A DNA stretch of 29,715 nucleotides from a virus (IMGVR_UViG_3300022933_000016:1-29715); one strand, 5' to 3'; numbered from the stretch's first letter, positions 1-5,198 are shown. The notes: generated from the sequence alone by a model not told the origin. Translations and numbers: made by a program.

Positions 1-38
1 CAACAAAATGTAACCCCTTGTATTTAAACGCCCCTAGA

Positions 39-80
39 ACTATCATTTTTCCGCTTACTATCACGCTTCGTTAACTATCA
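39..80. repeat. Three ACTATCA direct repeats (period 17-18 bp)
   Basis: ACTATCA occurs at 39-45, 57-63 and 74-80, so successive copies are 18 and 17 bp apart. The middle copy is followed by GCTTCG, a context repeated at 639-653. Read on the other strand the unit is TGATAGT. This could be an iteron or operator array for a phage regulator. A GTTTACA direct repeat (94-100, 104-110) follows. Confidence 0.5.
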
Positions 81-154
81 CCGTAACGCCTTTGTTTACA
101 ATCGTTTACAGCTCCAAAAGTTTTAATGGTTTTTTAAACCGTTTTACGGCACAA

Positions 155-166
155 ATTGCATTAGCA
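155..166 (-). repeat. 12-bp repeat TGCTAATGCAAT, inverted copy
   Basis: The reverse complement of TGCTAATGCAAT, which also occurs at 442-453 and 517-528. It is the centre of a composite inverted repeat (147-178) formed by two opposing promoter-like half units. The plus-strand half is two bases shorter than the sigma-54 spacing, and the minus-strand half (163-178) is a weak match. Confidence 0.5.
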
Positions 167-204
167 AGAAGCATACCGTAAATTGCATAAGTTGTTGTTT
201 TTTA

Positions 205-220
205 TGGCATATATCTTGCA
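205..220 (+). promoter_or_regulatory. Sigma-54-like -24/-12 element
   Basis: TGGCATATATCTTGCA has the GG and GC dinucleotides at the canonical 12-bp offset. It faces the minus-strand element at 227-242 across a 6-bp gap, so together they form an inverted repeat. Binding by RpoN is inferred from the motif only. Confidence 0.4.
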
Positions 221-226
221 GGGGGA

Positions 227-242
227 TGCAAGGTTCATGCCG
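227..242 (-). promoter_or_regulatory. Sigma-54-like -24/-12 element
   Basis: Reads CGGCATGAACCTTGCA on the minus strand: full -12 box and -24 core, with C instead of T at the first base. Convergent partner of 205-220. Confidence 0.35.
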
Positions 243-379
243 TTATACCAATATCCGTTGTAAGCTCTTGTGTAGCGATTTAATGCCGTATTATATTGGG
301 CATGCTAGGGCATCAAACCAGTTGAGAACGTGGAAACTGAGAGCCTTATAATACAATAACTTAGAGACATTGCTCTATT

Positions 380-394
380 TGATTATCATTATCA
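380..394. promoter_or_regulatory. Fur-box-like site 1
   Basis: TGATTATCATTATCA matches the 7-1-7 Fur consensus (TGATAAT, any base, ATTATCA) at 13 of 14 positions. It lies just left of the minus-strand sigma-54-like element at 405-420. Confidence 0.4.
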
Positions 395-404
395 ATATGG
401 CGTA

Positions 405-420
405 TGCAAGCATCATGCCA
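405..420 (-). promoter_or_regulatory. Sigma-54-like -24/-12 element
   Basis: Minus strand reads TGGCATGATGCTTGCA, a full match to TGGCAy-N5-TTGCA. Transcription would run leftward across Fur-like site 1, an arrangement that could allow iron-dependent repression. Confidence 0.42.
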
Positions 421-441
421 TAGTCGGTATGGTATATATTA

Positions 442-453
442 TGCTAATGCAAT
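442..453 (+). repeat. 12-bp repeat TGCTAATGCAAT
   Basis: Centre of the composite inverted repeat 430-463: a weak plus-strand sigma-54-like half (430-445, TGG then TATGCT) faces a full minus-strand match (448-463). Confidence 0.5.
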
Positions 454-463
454 AATCATGCCA
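448..463 (-). promoter_or_regulatory. Sigma-54-like -24/-12 element
   Basis: Minus strand reads TGGCATGATTATTGCA, a full match. It pairs with the weak plus-strand half at 430-445 across 2 bp. Confidence 0.42.
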
Positions 464-479
464 AACTCGCCCCTTGACT

Positions 480-495
480 TGGCACATATATTGCA
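480..495 (+). promoter_or_regulatory. Sigma-54-like -24/-12 element
   Basis: TGGCACATATATTGCA has a perfect TGGCAC and TTGCA separated by five bases. Confidence 0.45.
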
Positions 496-504
496 TAGTG
501 TATT

Positions 505-520
505 TGGCATGGTATGTGCT
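505..520 (+). promoter_or_regulatory. Weak sigma-54-like element
   Basis: TGGCATGGTATGTGCT has an intact -24 box, but the -12 box is GTGCT instead of TTGCA. The spacing is canonical. It may be only one arm of the palindromic unit 505-538. Confidence 0.25.
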
Positions 521-528
521 AATGCAAT
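517..528 (+). repeat. 12-bp repeat TGCTAATGCAAT
   Basis: Centre of the composite inverted repeat 505-538: a moderate plus-strand half (505-520, TGGCATG then GTGCT) faces a perfect minus-strand match (523-538). Confidence 0.5.
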
Positions 529-538
529 TATCGTGCCA
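523..538 (-). promoter_or_regulatory. Sigma-54-like -24/-12 element (perfect consensus)
   Basis: Minus strand reads TGGCACGATAATTGCA, matching TGGCACG-N4-TTGCA throughout. It is back to back with the plus-strand element at 545-560: their -24 boxes are 6 bp apart, giving a divergent pair. Confidence 0.48.
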
Positions 539-544
539 TATCTG

Positions 545-560
545 TGGCACGTATCTTGCA
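545..560 (+). promoter_or_regulatory. Sigma-54-like -24/-12 element (perfect consensus)
   Basis: TGGCACGTATCTTGCA matches TGGCACG-N4-TTGCA throughout. The Fur-like site at 573-593 begins 13 bp downstream, covering the expected start site. Confidence 0.48.
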
Positions 561-572
561 AGGACGGTCTAT

Positions 573-593
573 TGATATTGATTCTCATTCTCA
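573..593. promoter_or_regulatory. Fur-box-like site 2 (two overlapping 15-mers)
   Basis: The 15-mers at 573-587 (12 of 14) and 579-593 (11 of 14) match the Fur consensus and are offset by 6 bp, the phasing typical of extended Fur operators. Position relative to 545-560 suggests repression, which is inference. Confidence 0.35.
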
Positions 594-614
594 ATATGGA
601 TGCTGACTTGGTAT

Positions 615-635
615 TGATAATGATTCTCATTATCA
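615..635. promoter_or_regulatory. Fur-box-like site 3 (best)
   Basis: The 19-mer at 616-634, GATAATGATTCTCATTATC, matches the classic Fur box at 17 of 19 positions. The 15-mers at 615-629 (13 of 14) and 621-635 (12 of 14) overlap with a 6-bp offset. Confidence 0.45.
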
Positions 636-638
636 AAA

Positions 639-665
639 ACTATCATCGCTTCGCTATTACTATCA
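639..665. repeat. Second ACTATCA cluster
   Basis: ACTATCA is present at 639-645 and 659-665, 20 bp apart, with GCTTCG between them as in the 57-80 copy. It sits between two Fur-like boxes. Confidence 0.45.
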
Positions 666-666
666 T

Positions 667-687
667 TGATATTGATAATCATTCTCA
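667..687. promoter_or_regulatory. Fur-box-like site 4
   Basis: The 19-mer at 668-686 matches the classic Fur box at 17 of 19 positions. The 15-mers at 667-681 (12 of 14) and 673-687 (13 of 14) are offset by 6 bp. It lies 18 bp upstream of the sigma-54-like element at 705-720. Confidence 0.42.
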
Positions 688-704
688 ACTCGCACAATTA
701 TTCT

Positions 705-720
705 TGGCACGCATCTTGCA
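705..720 (+). promoter_or_regulatory. Sigma-54-like -24/-12 element (perfect consensus)
   Basis: TGGCACGCATCTTGCA matches the consensus throughout. It is the plus-strand element nearest the late genes (about 300 bp away). It converges with 726-741 across 5 bp. Confidence 0.47.
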
Positions 721-725
721 TCCCC

Positions 726-741
726 TGCAAGTACCATGCCA
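726..741 (-). promoter_or_regulatory. Sigma-54-like -24/-12 element
   Basis: Minus strand reads TGGCATGGTACTTGCA, a full match. Convergent partner of 705-720. Confidence 0.42.
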
Positions 742-753
742 TGCTTTTTTCTA

Positions 754-769
754 TGCAAGAATCATGCCT
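754..769 (-). promoter_or_regulatory. Sigma-54-like -24/-12 element
   Basis: Minus strand reads AGGCATGATTCTTGCA, differing from the motif only at the first base. It is the right-most member of the array. Confidence 0.38.
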
Positions 770-891
770 TTTCATTTCCGCTCAGAGTCGATGCCGAAAA
801 GTGGGAATTCACAACGCTTCTTCTTAACCCATCCGTAGAACAACACAATTCCCCAAAAAAAAAATAAAATACAAAAACATGTAAAAAGGGG

Positions 892-920
892 TTGCTTATG
901 TCAAGAAAATATGATACAAT
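892..920 (+). promoter_or_regulatory. Sigma-70 promoter with extended -10, facing the late operon
   Basis: TTGCTT (892-897), a 17-bp spacer, and TACAAT (915-920) preceded by TG at 912-913, giving an extended -10. Poly-A tracts at 853-862 could act as an UP-like element. The first gene starts about 100 bp downstream, leaving a long A/T-rich leader. Promoter assignment is from motif and position only. Confidence 0.5.
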
Positions 921-1027
921 CAAAAGTATGTATTAAAACAAAGATTGTTATACCGTCTTTGGGACTGTGTTTAATTTATAAGATTTTTAAAAAAAATTAT
1001 TAACAATATGATCGGAAGGGGGGAAGT

Positions 1028-1474
1028 TTGTCCGAAGCTAAAACAGTCTACGAAACAGGAGCGAGTAGAAGTGCGGATGTGAGAGGGGTGCGATATGACC
1101 TAGTACCACCAGAGGGGATTGAGGCAGTTGCAAAAGCCATGTATGTAGGTTCTATTAATCATGGAGATCACAACTGGAAGAAGGGACTCAAACACTCAGT
1201 CTATATAAACCACGCCTTACGGCACATTAATCTTTACATGCAGGGCAAGAGTGAGGAAGACCACATTGGTCATGCACTCGCTAATCTAATGATGTTGGTT
1301 TGGAATGCCAAACACTTGCCAGAATTTAATGATTTAGGTGTGGATAAGTGGAATGAGGATGAAATAGAGGGATTCAACTATGCGGTTAATGCGCCACCGC
1401 CTAAACGACCAGTAGGTCGTCCTAGAAAGAGCGTGCAAACTATATCAAACATAGAGGAGCAACGTAATGAGTGA
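1028..1474 (+). CDS. DUF5664-type dATP/dGTP diphosphohydrolase-like protein with AT-hook-like tail
   Basis: A 148-residue protein resembling the phage DUF5664 family (N-terminal domain of dATP/dGTP diphosphohydrolases, an all-alpha MazG-like fold). The family pattern is visible: GASRS near 11-15, RYDLVPPEG at 22-30, an H-x-x-NWKKG block at 48-53, NHALRHINLY at 61-70, and EDHIGHALAN at 77-86, whose acidic and His residues would bind metal. The likely role is clearing dNTPs or shaping the nucleotide pool. The C-terminus (126-134, KRPVGRPRK) looks like an AT-hook, which I do not recall as standard here. The start is TTG at 1028, chosen for the GGAAGGGGGG ribosome site just upstream. It is the first gene of the late operon and overlaps the next start. 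Enzyme activity is inferred. Confidence 0.72.
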   Translation: MSEAKTVYETGASRSADVRGVRYDLVPPEGIEAVAKAMYVGSINHGDHNWKKGLKHSVYINHALRHINLYMQGKSEEDHIGHALANLMMLVWNAKHLPEFNDLGVDKWNEDEIEGFNYAVNAPPPKRPVGRPRKSVQTISNIEEQRNE

Positions 1475-1658
1475 ATTAGTAAAGATTGGTGGACTGTGGG
1501 AAGGCAAAGACAAGAATGGTAACAAATACTTCAGTGGTACGTTTACTTATGGTACAAAGTTACTTGTTATGTCTAACTCTTTTAAGGAAAAAGATAATGA
1601 GCCTGACTACATTGTTTACATTACTAAGAAAGAGAAGCAAGAAGATAGAGAAGAGTAA
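1467..1658 (+). CDS. Small conserved phage protein (63 aa)
   Basis: A soluble 63-residue protein. The central part (GGLWEGKDKNGNKYFSG at 8-24, then a hydrophobic strand and PDYIVYI at 46-52) resembles small phage and plasmid proteins with a short beta-rich single-strand-binding-like or DUF736-like fold. That likeness is weak and gives no function. The tail (53-63) is strongly charged. The gene has a good GAGGAG site at 1454-1459 and overlaps the end of the preceding gene by 8 bp, implying coupled translation. Confidence 0.6.
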   Translation: MSELVKIGGLWEGKDKNGNKYFSGTFTYGTKLLVMSNSFKEKDNEPDYIVYITKKEKQEDREE

Positions 1659-1682
1659 CTGTCCTTATAAACTGGAGCCGTC

Positions 1683-1877
1683 ATGTGGGGTCTTATTGGA
1701 GAAGCGTTGGGGTTTGTACGTGAAACCGTTAGTAGAAGGTTTAAAGCACGTAGAGAACGAGAGTGGAAGCAGAATGAAGATGACATACAGGAAGCTATGG
1801 CTTCCAATGATGTTAATGCTATGGCTAATATCTTTAAACGCCTGCGCAGGAAAGGTAATTCTTCTGAAAGAAGGTGA
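1683..1877 (+). CDS. Small basic protein, possible inner-membrane spanin-like partner
   Basis: 64 residues: a short hydrophobic/amphipathic start (MWGLIGEALGFV) followed by an Arg/Lys/Glu-rich helical stretch (about 18-60) likely to be coiled. GGAG at 1674-1677 supports the start. Its last third overlaps, in another frame, the start of a lipoprotein gene (1774), which is the classical Rz/Rz1 layout. The N-terminal hydrophobic stretch is short for a true transmembrane anchor, so the i-spanin call is tentative. Alternatively it is an unrelated small virion-associated peptide. Confidence 0.5.
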   Translation: MWGLIGEALGFVRETVSRRFKARREREWKQNEDDIQEAMASNDVNAMANIFKRLRRKGNSSERR

Positions 1878-1989
1878 AATGTCTGTATTAGACAACGGTA
1901 ACTACTCAGTATCACCTGCTTGGATGGAAGAGAGGTTGTTATTTGAGAACGATATGGTAAAAAGATTACAGGAGTGTAACTCTAATTAA
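1774..1989 (+). CDS. Lipoprotein, Rz1-like outer-membrane spanin candidate
   Basis: 71 residues with a textbook lipoprotein signal: positive N-terminus (MKMTYRK), hydrophobic core (8-20), lipobox LNAC with Cys24. The mature part is about 48 residues and includes a second Cys near the end. I start it at ATG 1774 because GGAAG lies at 1765-1769; ATG 1780 is an alternative. The first 104 bp are embedded out of frame in the gene at 1683-1877, and the holin-like gene follows. This context is what suggests outer-membrane disruption at lysis. The frame is open further upstream to 1486, but that part overlaps other genes and is probably not translated. Confidence 0.58.
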   Translation: MKMTYRKLWLPMMLMLWLISLNACAGKVILLKEGEMSVLDNGNYSVSPAWMEERLLFENDMVKRLQECNSN

Positions 1990-2006
1990 TAATTTGTGAG
2001 GTTAAA

Positions 2007-2198
2007 ATGGTTAAGACTATTGTAGCATTAATCGACAGTTCAATGTCAGGGTACAAAACGTACTGTATTATGGGGCTTGCAATGGGTATGATGGGTTGCC
2101 AGTTCTTTGGGTATCATCAATTCTCATCTGAGGCTTGGGGTATGGTAGGTATTGGGGGTGCTACTACTTGGAAGATGGGTATGGATCGAACAAAGTGA
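2007..2198 (+). CDS. Holin-like small membrane protein
   Basis: 63 residues with two predicted membrane segments (about 18-36 and 43-57) separated by a short loop, and a charged C-terminus. The GYKTY start of the first helix and the glycine-rich second helix resemble the class of small phage holins that begin with a KTY motif. It is expected to permeabilise the inner membrane and time lysis. GTGAGG upstream (1997-2002) gives a good start. Neighbours are the spanin-like pair and a secreted protein, so a lysis cassette is likely. No endolysin is adjacent; the peptidase at 10012 is the only muralytic candidate in the window. Confidence 0.6.
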   Translation: MVKTIVALIDSSMSGYKTYCIMGLAMGMMGCQFFGYHQFSSEAWGMVGIGGATTWKMGMDRTK

Positions 2199-2539
2199 AG
2201 ATATCAGGGGTTCTTCTAGTAGTATGGGTTTTACTGTCCTCTCCTCCAGTACAAGCAGAACCTGTACATAAAATGCTGGGAGAGCCTCTTTTTTCTGAGA
2301 TGGTAGAGTGGGAGTTACACTTTTCTTTAGGGATTGTTGTAACATTCCAAGATGGAATGATGTATTCATACCCTATTCTGTCGCAACGCCCAGTAAAAGA
2401 GTGTACGGAGGTGCAAATAGTACGTGATGAAGTCTATTTAATGAGTGGTAACACTAGGTATATCATAAAATCAAAACCCATGCTTTACCTTAAACCACCT
2501 AATGATTGGGAAATGTATGAACGACAAGATAAAAAGTGA
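2195..2539 (+). CDS. Secreted small phage protein with signal peptide
   Basis: Starts at GTG 2195, overlapping the holin-like stop (GTGA), because this places a clean Sec signal peptide at the N-terminus: KISGVLLVVWVLLSSPPVQA followed by EPVHK. The mature part of about 93 residues has a strand-rich middle (LGIVVTFQDGMMYSYPI) and one Cys. An upstream in-frame ATG (2135) would bury the signal. Function unknown. Export to the periplasm and position in the lysis cassette suggest an envelope role, such as lysis control or superinfection exclusion. Confidence 0.58.
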   Translation: MKISGVLLVVWVLLSSPPVQAEPVHKMLGEPLFSEMVEWELHFSLGIVVTFQDGMMYSYPILSQRPVKECTEVQIVRDEVYLMSGNTRYIIKSKPMLYLKPPNDWEMYERQDKK

Positions 2540-2909
2540 TGAACAGGTTAACCCAGTACCGATGTTCAGTAAGGGTGGACTGGGTGGGCCAGGAAGACCA
2601 AAGAACTCCCTAGGGAGAAACAAACTGGTTAGTGAGGTACTGCATAGACTCAACTTTGATCCTCTAGAAGAGGTGGTTGCTTTGTTCAGAGATGAAGAGA
2701 CACCTCCAAAGGTACGTGCTGATATTGCTTTAAAGGTAATGAGGCTAGTGTACCCAGAAGTTAAACAAATTCACGTTGAGAGTCATAGTGTAGCAAACGC
2801 TATGAACCCTATTGCTGAAGCTATGTTGCAAATTGAAGAGAGGAAAGCAGGATTTGACTATAAAAAAGGTAATCCCAAAGAGCCAATCAAACCTAGTACA
2901 GCTAATTAA
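2517..2909 (+). CDS. Terminase small subunit
   Basis: 130 residues from ATG 2517 (GGGA seven bases upstream; ATG 2502 is also possible). It recognises phage DNA ends and hands them to the large terminase for packaging. The N-terminal GGPGRPKNSLGRNK block (about 24-37) is the basic GRPKG-type motif common in small terminases. A helical segment follows with the phrase PPKVRADIALKVMRLVYPEVKQ split over about 64-85, typical of helix-turn-helix TerS proteins (RADIA.KLL.Y..PK). The large subunit follows directly and overlaps its end. The call rests on motif style and location. Confidence 0.72.
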   Translation: MNDKIKSDEQVNPVPMFSKGGLGGPGRPKNSLGRNKLVSEVLHRLNFDPLEEVVALFRDEETPPKVRADIALKVMRLVYPEVKQIHVESHSVANAMNPIAEAMLQIEERKAGFDYKKGNPKEPIKPSTAN

Positions 2910-4389
2910 GAGTAGGACTTGGCGATTAAACAATCTTTATCACATTAGACCCAAGGAAGGCAGCGCACTCATACCCTTCCGACTTAACTGGGCGCAGTCA
3001 GAACTGTACAATAATATATGGAACAGGGTTATAGTTTTAAAGGCACGCCAGTTAGGGGTGACTACCTTTTTCGCTGTACTCTTCCTAGACGATTGTTTGT
3101 TCAACCCTAATAGAGAAGCAGGGATTATTGCTGATACCAGAGAGAACGCAGAAGAAATCTTCAGAACTAAAGTTAAAGATGTGTTTGACAATGTAGCCAA
3201 AGACATCCCTGCCTTAAAAGACTTAATACACAATACAATTAAACTAGAGAGTGAACAAGGCAAGCGTTTGATCTTCAGTAATGGGTCAGCGTTTCGTGTG
3301 TCCACTTCTATGCGTTCTGGTACACTTTCTCAGTTGCTCATTACTGAGTATGGCAAGATTTGCGCTAAAGAACCAGAGAAGGCTAGAGAGGTAAGGACAG
3401 GTAGTATAGAAACATTGCCTAGAGATGCGTTGTTAGCTATTGAATCAACTGCGATGGGTAACGAGGGTGACTTCTTTGTGAAGTGTCGAGACTCCGAACT
3501 AGATAATTTGTCACGGAAAGAACTCACTACGATGGATTATCGGTTCTTTTTCTTCCCTTGGTACAAGGAAAAAGCATATTCACTGGAGACTTCAGCACCA
3601 ATTCCACCAGATATGCAGACTTACTTCACTAAACAGGAAGAATTACTTAAAATTAAGTTTACAAATGCACAGCAGGCTTGGTACTCTAAGAAGAACGCAG
3701 AGTTAGGAGAAGATGTCAAGAGAGAATACCCAACAACTGCTAAAGAAGCATTTGAACAAAGTATTGAAGGGGCTTACTTAGCTCGACATTTACAAAACGC
3801 TTACAAGGACAATAGAGTTGATGCTATACCGTATATCCGCAGAATACCAGTACACACATGTTGGGATTTGGGTATTAACGATACTACTTGTATTTGGTTT
3901 TTCCAATTGCATCAGGATTGCGTAAGATTTATTGACTACTATGAAAATTCTGACGAGGGTTTGACCCACTATGTGAACCTGCTTAAACAGAAAGATTACA
4001 TATACGGCAAACACCTCGCACCGCATGATATAGAAGTACGAGATTTTACGATTGGTAAGACACGTAAAGAGTTTGCCAGAGAGCAAGGCTTGATATTTGA
4101 AACAGTACCAAGACCTAATGATGTGATGGATAAGATAGAAAGTGTTAGGAATGTATTTCCTCAACTCTATTTTGATGAGAACAAGTGTAGTAGGGGCTTG
4201 ACTTGTCTAAAGAATTATCGTAAAGAATGGGATGACAAAAACGGTTGTTACAAGAATAGACCGTTACACAATTGGGCATCTCATGGGTTTGATGCGTTAG
4301 CAACTGGGACACTGGGCTTTGAAGCAGGGTTTTTAGATGTAACACCAATGCAAGAAACAGCAGTAGCTGGATATGATGTTTTTCAATAG
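2854..4389 (+). CDS. terL: Terminase large subunit (packaging ATPase-nuclease)
   Basis: 511 residues when started at TTG 2854, which follows GAGGAAAG; ATG 2812 gives 525 residues but deepens the overlap with the small subunit. The ATPase half shows a Walker-A-like KARQLGVTT (63-71) after NWAQSELYNNIW, and a Walker-B-like LLITEYGKI (161-169) with the catalytic Glu, followed by the coupling-type phrase EKAREVRTGSIET. The RNase-H-like nuclease half shows WDLGINDTT (337-345), an acidic strand IDYYE, HDIEV, and the final acidic residue in NWASHGFDAL (Asp480). It docks on the portal and translocates DNA into the prohead, then cuts. All expected motifs look intact. Confidence 0.95.
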   Translation: MTIKKVIPKSQSNLVQLIKSRTWRLNNLYHIRPKEGSALIPFRLNWAQSELYNNIWNRVIVLKARQLGVTTFFAVLFLDDCLFNPNREAGIIADTRENAEEIFRTKVKDVFDNVAKDIPALKDLIHNTIKLESEQGKRLIFSNGSAFRVSTSMRSGTLSQLLITEYGKICAKEPEKAREVRTGSIETLPRDALLAIESTAMGNEGDFFVKCRDSELDNLSRKELTTMDYRFFFFPWYKEKAYSLETSAPIPPDMQTYFTKQEELLKIKFTNAQQAWYSKKNAELGEDVKREYPTTAKEAFEQSIEGAYLARHLQNAYKDNRVDAIPYIRRIPVHTCWDLGINDTTCIWFFQLHQDCVRFIDYYENSDEGLTHYVNLLKQKDYIYGKHLAPHDIEVRDFTIGKTRKEFAREQGLIFETVPRPNDVMDKIESVRNVFPQLYFDENKCSRGLTCLKNYRKEWDDKNGCYKNRPLHNWASHGFDALATGTLGFEAGFLDVTPMQETAVAGYDVFQ

Positions 4390-4398
4390 GAGATAGAC

Positions 4399-4710
4399 AT
4401 GGGCGGTAAGGGAGCTATGCCTGCAATGCCTGCGCCAATGGTAGTTGATCCACCAAGTCAAGCGGAATATTTACCGCCAAAGACACCACTACCAGAGCCA
4501 GAAGCAGTTACACAGGCTAAATTAGATGATGAGAAGCGCAGGAAAATGCGAAGATTGGCATCTACAGATACAAGAGAAAACACAATAGTCAACGAAGGTG
4601 GAGCATTAGGGTTAGGTGCTGTAGAAGATGAGAGTCTTAATGCACCCAGCTTGTTTTATGATATGAAAAGGGTAGGCACTAAATCTAATAAAGGACTCTT
4701 ATCAGAGTAA
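4399..4710 (+). CDS. Small proline-rich structural-region protein
   Basis: 103 residues: Met/Gly/Pro-rich start (1-35), a basic patch KRRKMRR at 46-52, then an acidic, probably disordered end. GGAG upstream (4389-4392) supports the start. Small disordered proteins of this type commonly sit between terminase and portal genes in podoviruses and may be minor head or assembly proteins. I do not recognise a defined family. Confidence 0.6.
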   Translation: MGGKGAMPAMPAPMVVDPPSQAEYLPPKTPLPEPEAVTQAKLDDEKRRKMRRLASTDTRENTIVNEGGALGLGAVEDESLNAPSLFYDMKRVGTKSNKGLLSE

Positions 4711-4715
4711 ATACT

Positions 4716-5198
4716 ATGAATAAACTATATCAAGAAGAGTATAACTACTGGGCAAAGAAGCTATTTAGAAACGCAGTCTTTAAAGGGGGTTCTGCACCTG
4801 CGGTTGACTATGGAGCGATTAATAGAGCTAACGCACAACGACAAGCCAAGTTACAAGCAGAACGTGATGAACAATTTAGAGTAGAGGGTATCTCTGATTA
4901 TATAGATTATATGTACGACAACCCAGAACAGGAGCGCAGGAGAAGTGCTACAGGGCAGTTCTTTAACGCAATCAGTCCTGGCAAAACACCTAACCAGTTT
5001 CTCAATTCATATAGAGACAACAAGTCTATTACCCTAGCAGATATCAAGAAAGATTCAGGTAAGTACTTCGACAACCGTACTGCACAAGCCTCTGTAAAAG
5101 AAGGTAGAATCAGACTCGGCAAACGTGCGGATAAACCCAATACAGGTGGTTTATTAGGTTCAGCAGAGGCTGATAAGAAACAACTATTAGGAGCATAA
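4716..5198 (+). CDS. Hypothetical protein between terminase and portal
   Basis: 160 residues, soluble and highly charged. Residues 35-60 form a Gln/Arg/Ala-rich probable helix (RANAQRQAKLQAERDEQF), followed by tyrosine-rich and disordered stretches. No signal or membrane segment. It ends one base before the portal start, so the two are co-transcribed. The role is unknown; a minor head or assembly protein is a guess from position. Confidence 0.6.
   Translation: MNKLYQEEYNYWAKKLFRNAVFKGGSAPAVDYGAINRANAQRQAKLQAERDEQFRVEGISDYIDYMYDNPEQERRRSATGQFFNAISPGKTPNQFLNSYRDNKSITLADIKKDSGKYFDNRTAQASVKEGRIRLGKRADKPNTGGLLGSAEADKKQLLGA

Larger units (their letters stand above)
1..1027. promoter_or_regulatory. 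1-kb non-coding control region with arrayed sigma-54-like and Fur-like sites
   Basis: No convincing gene lies in this stretch; the one long frame (404-838) runs straight through repeats and lacks codon structure. It is AT-rich and repeat-laden. From 147 to 769 it carries sigma-54-type elements (TGGCAy, five bases, TTGCA) on both strands, and four Fur-box-like sites at 380-394, 573-593, 615-635 and 667-687. ACTATCA repeats sit at 39-80 and 639-665. From 834 to 1027 it becomes A/T-rich with one good sigma-70 promoter (892-920) facing the late genes. I see nothing recognisable in 243-379 or 937-1010. Inference: it separates rightward late genes from whatever lies left of the window, so it may be a bidirectional control region. 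Confidence 0.7.

Noticed and set aside
147-160. Plus-strand sigma-54 element
   Set aside because: The GG and GC dinucleotides are two bases too close for RpoN; listed only as part of a composite repeat.
439-636. 65-codon minus-strand frame in the control region
   Set aside because: It is the antisense shadow of the same repeats, with no ribosome site.
404-838. 144-codon plus-strand open frame in the control region
   Set aside because: It runs through the sigma-54-like and Fur-like repeats, translating them into Ile/Leu-rich nonsense; no ribosome site or family likeness.
898-936. 12-codon leader peptide (MSRKYDTIKSMY) with a good AAAAGGGG site
   Set aside because: It overlaps the -10 element of the proposed promoter at 892-920, so transcripts from there would not contain its start.
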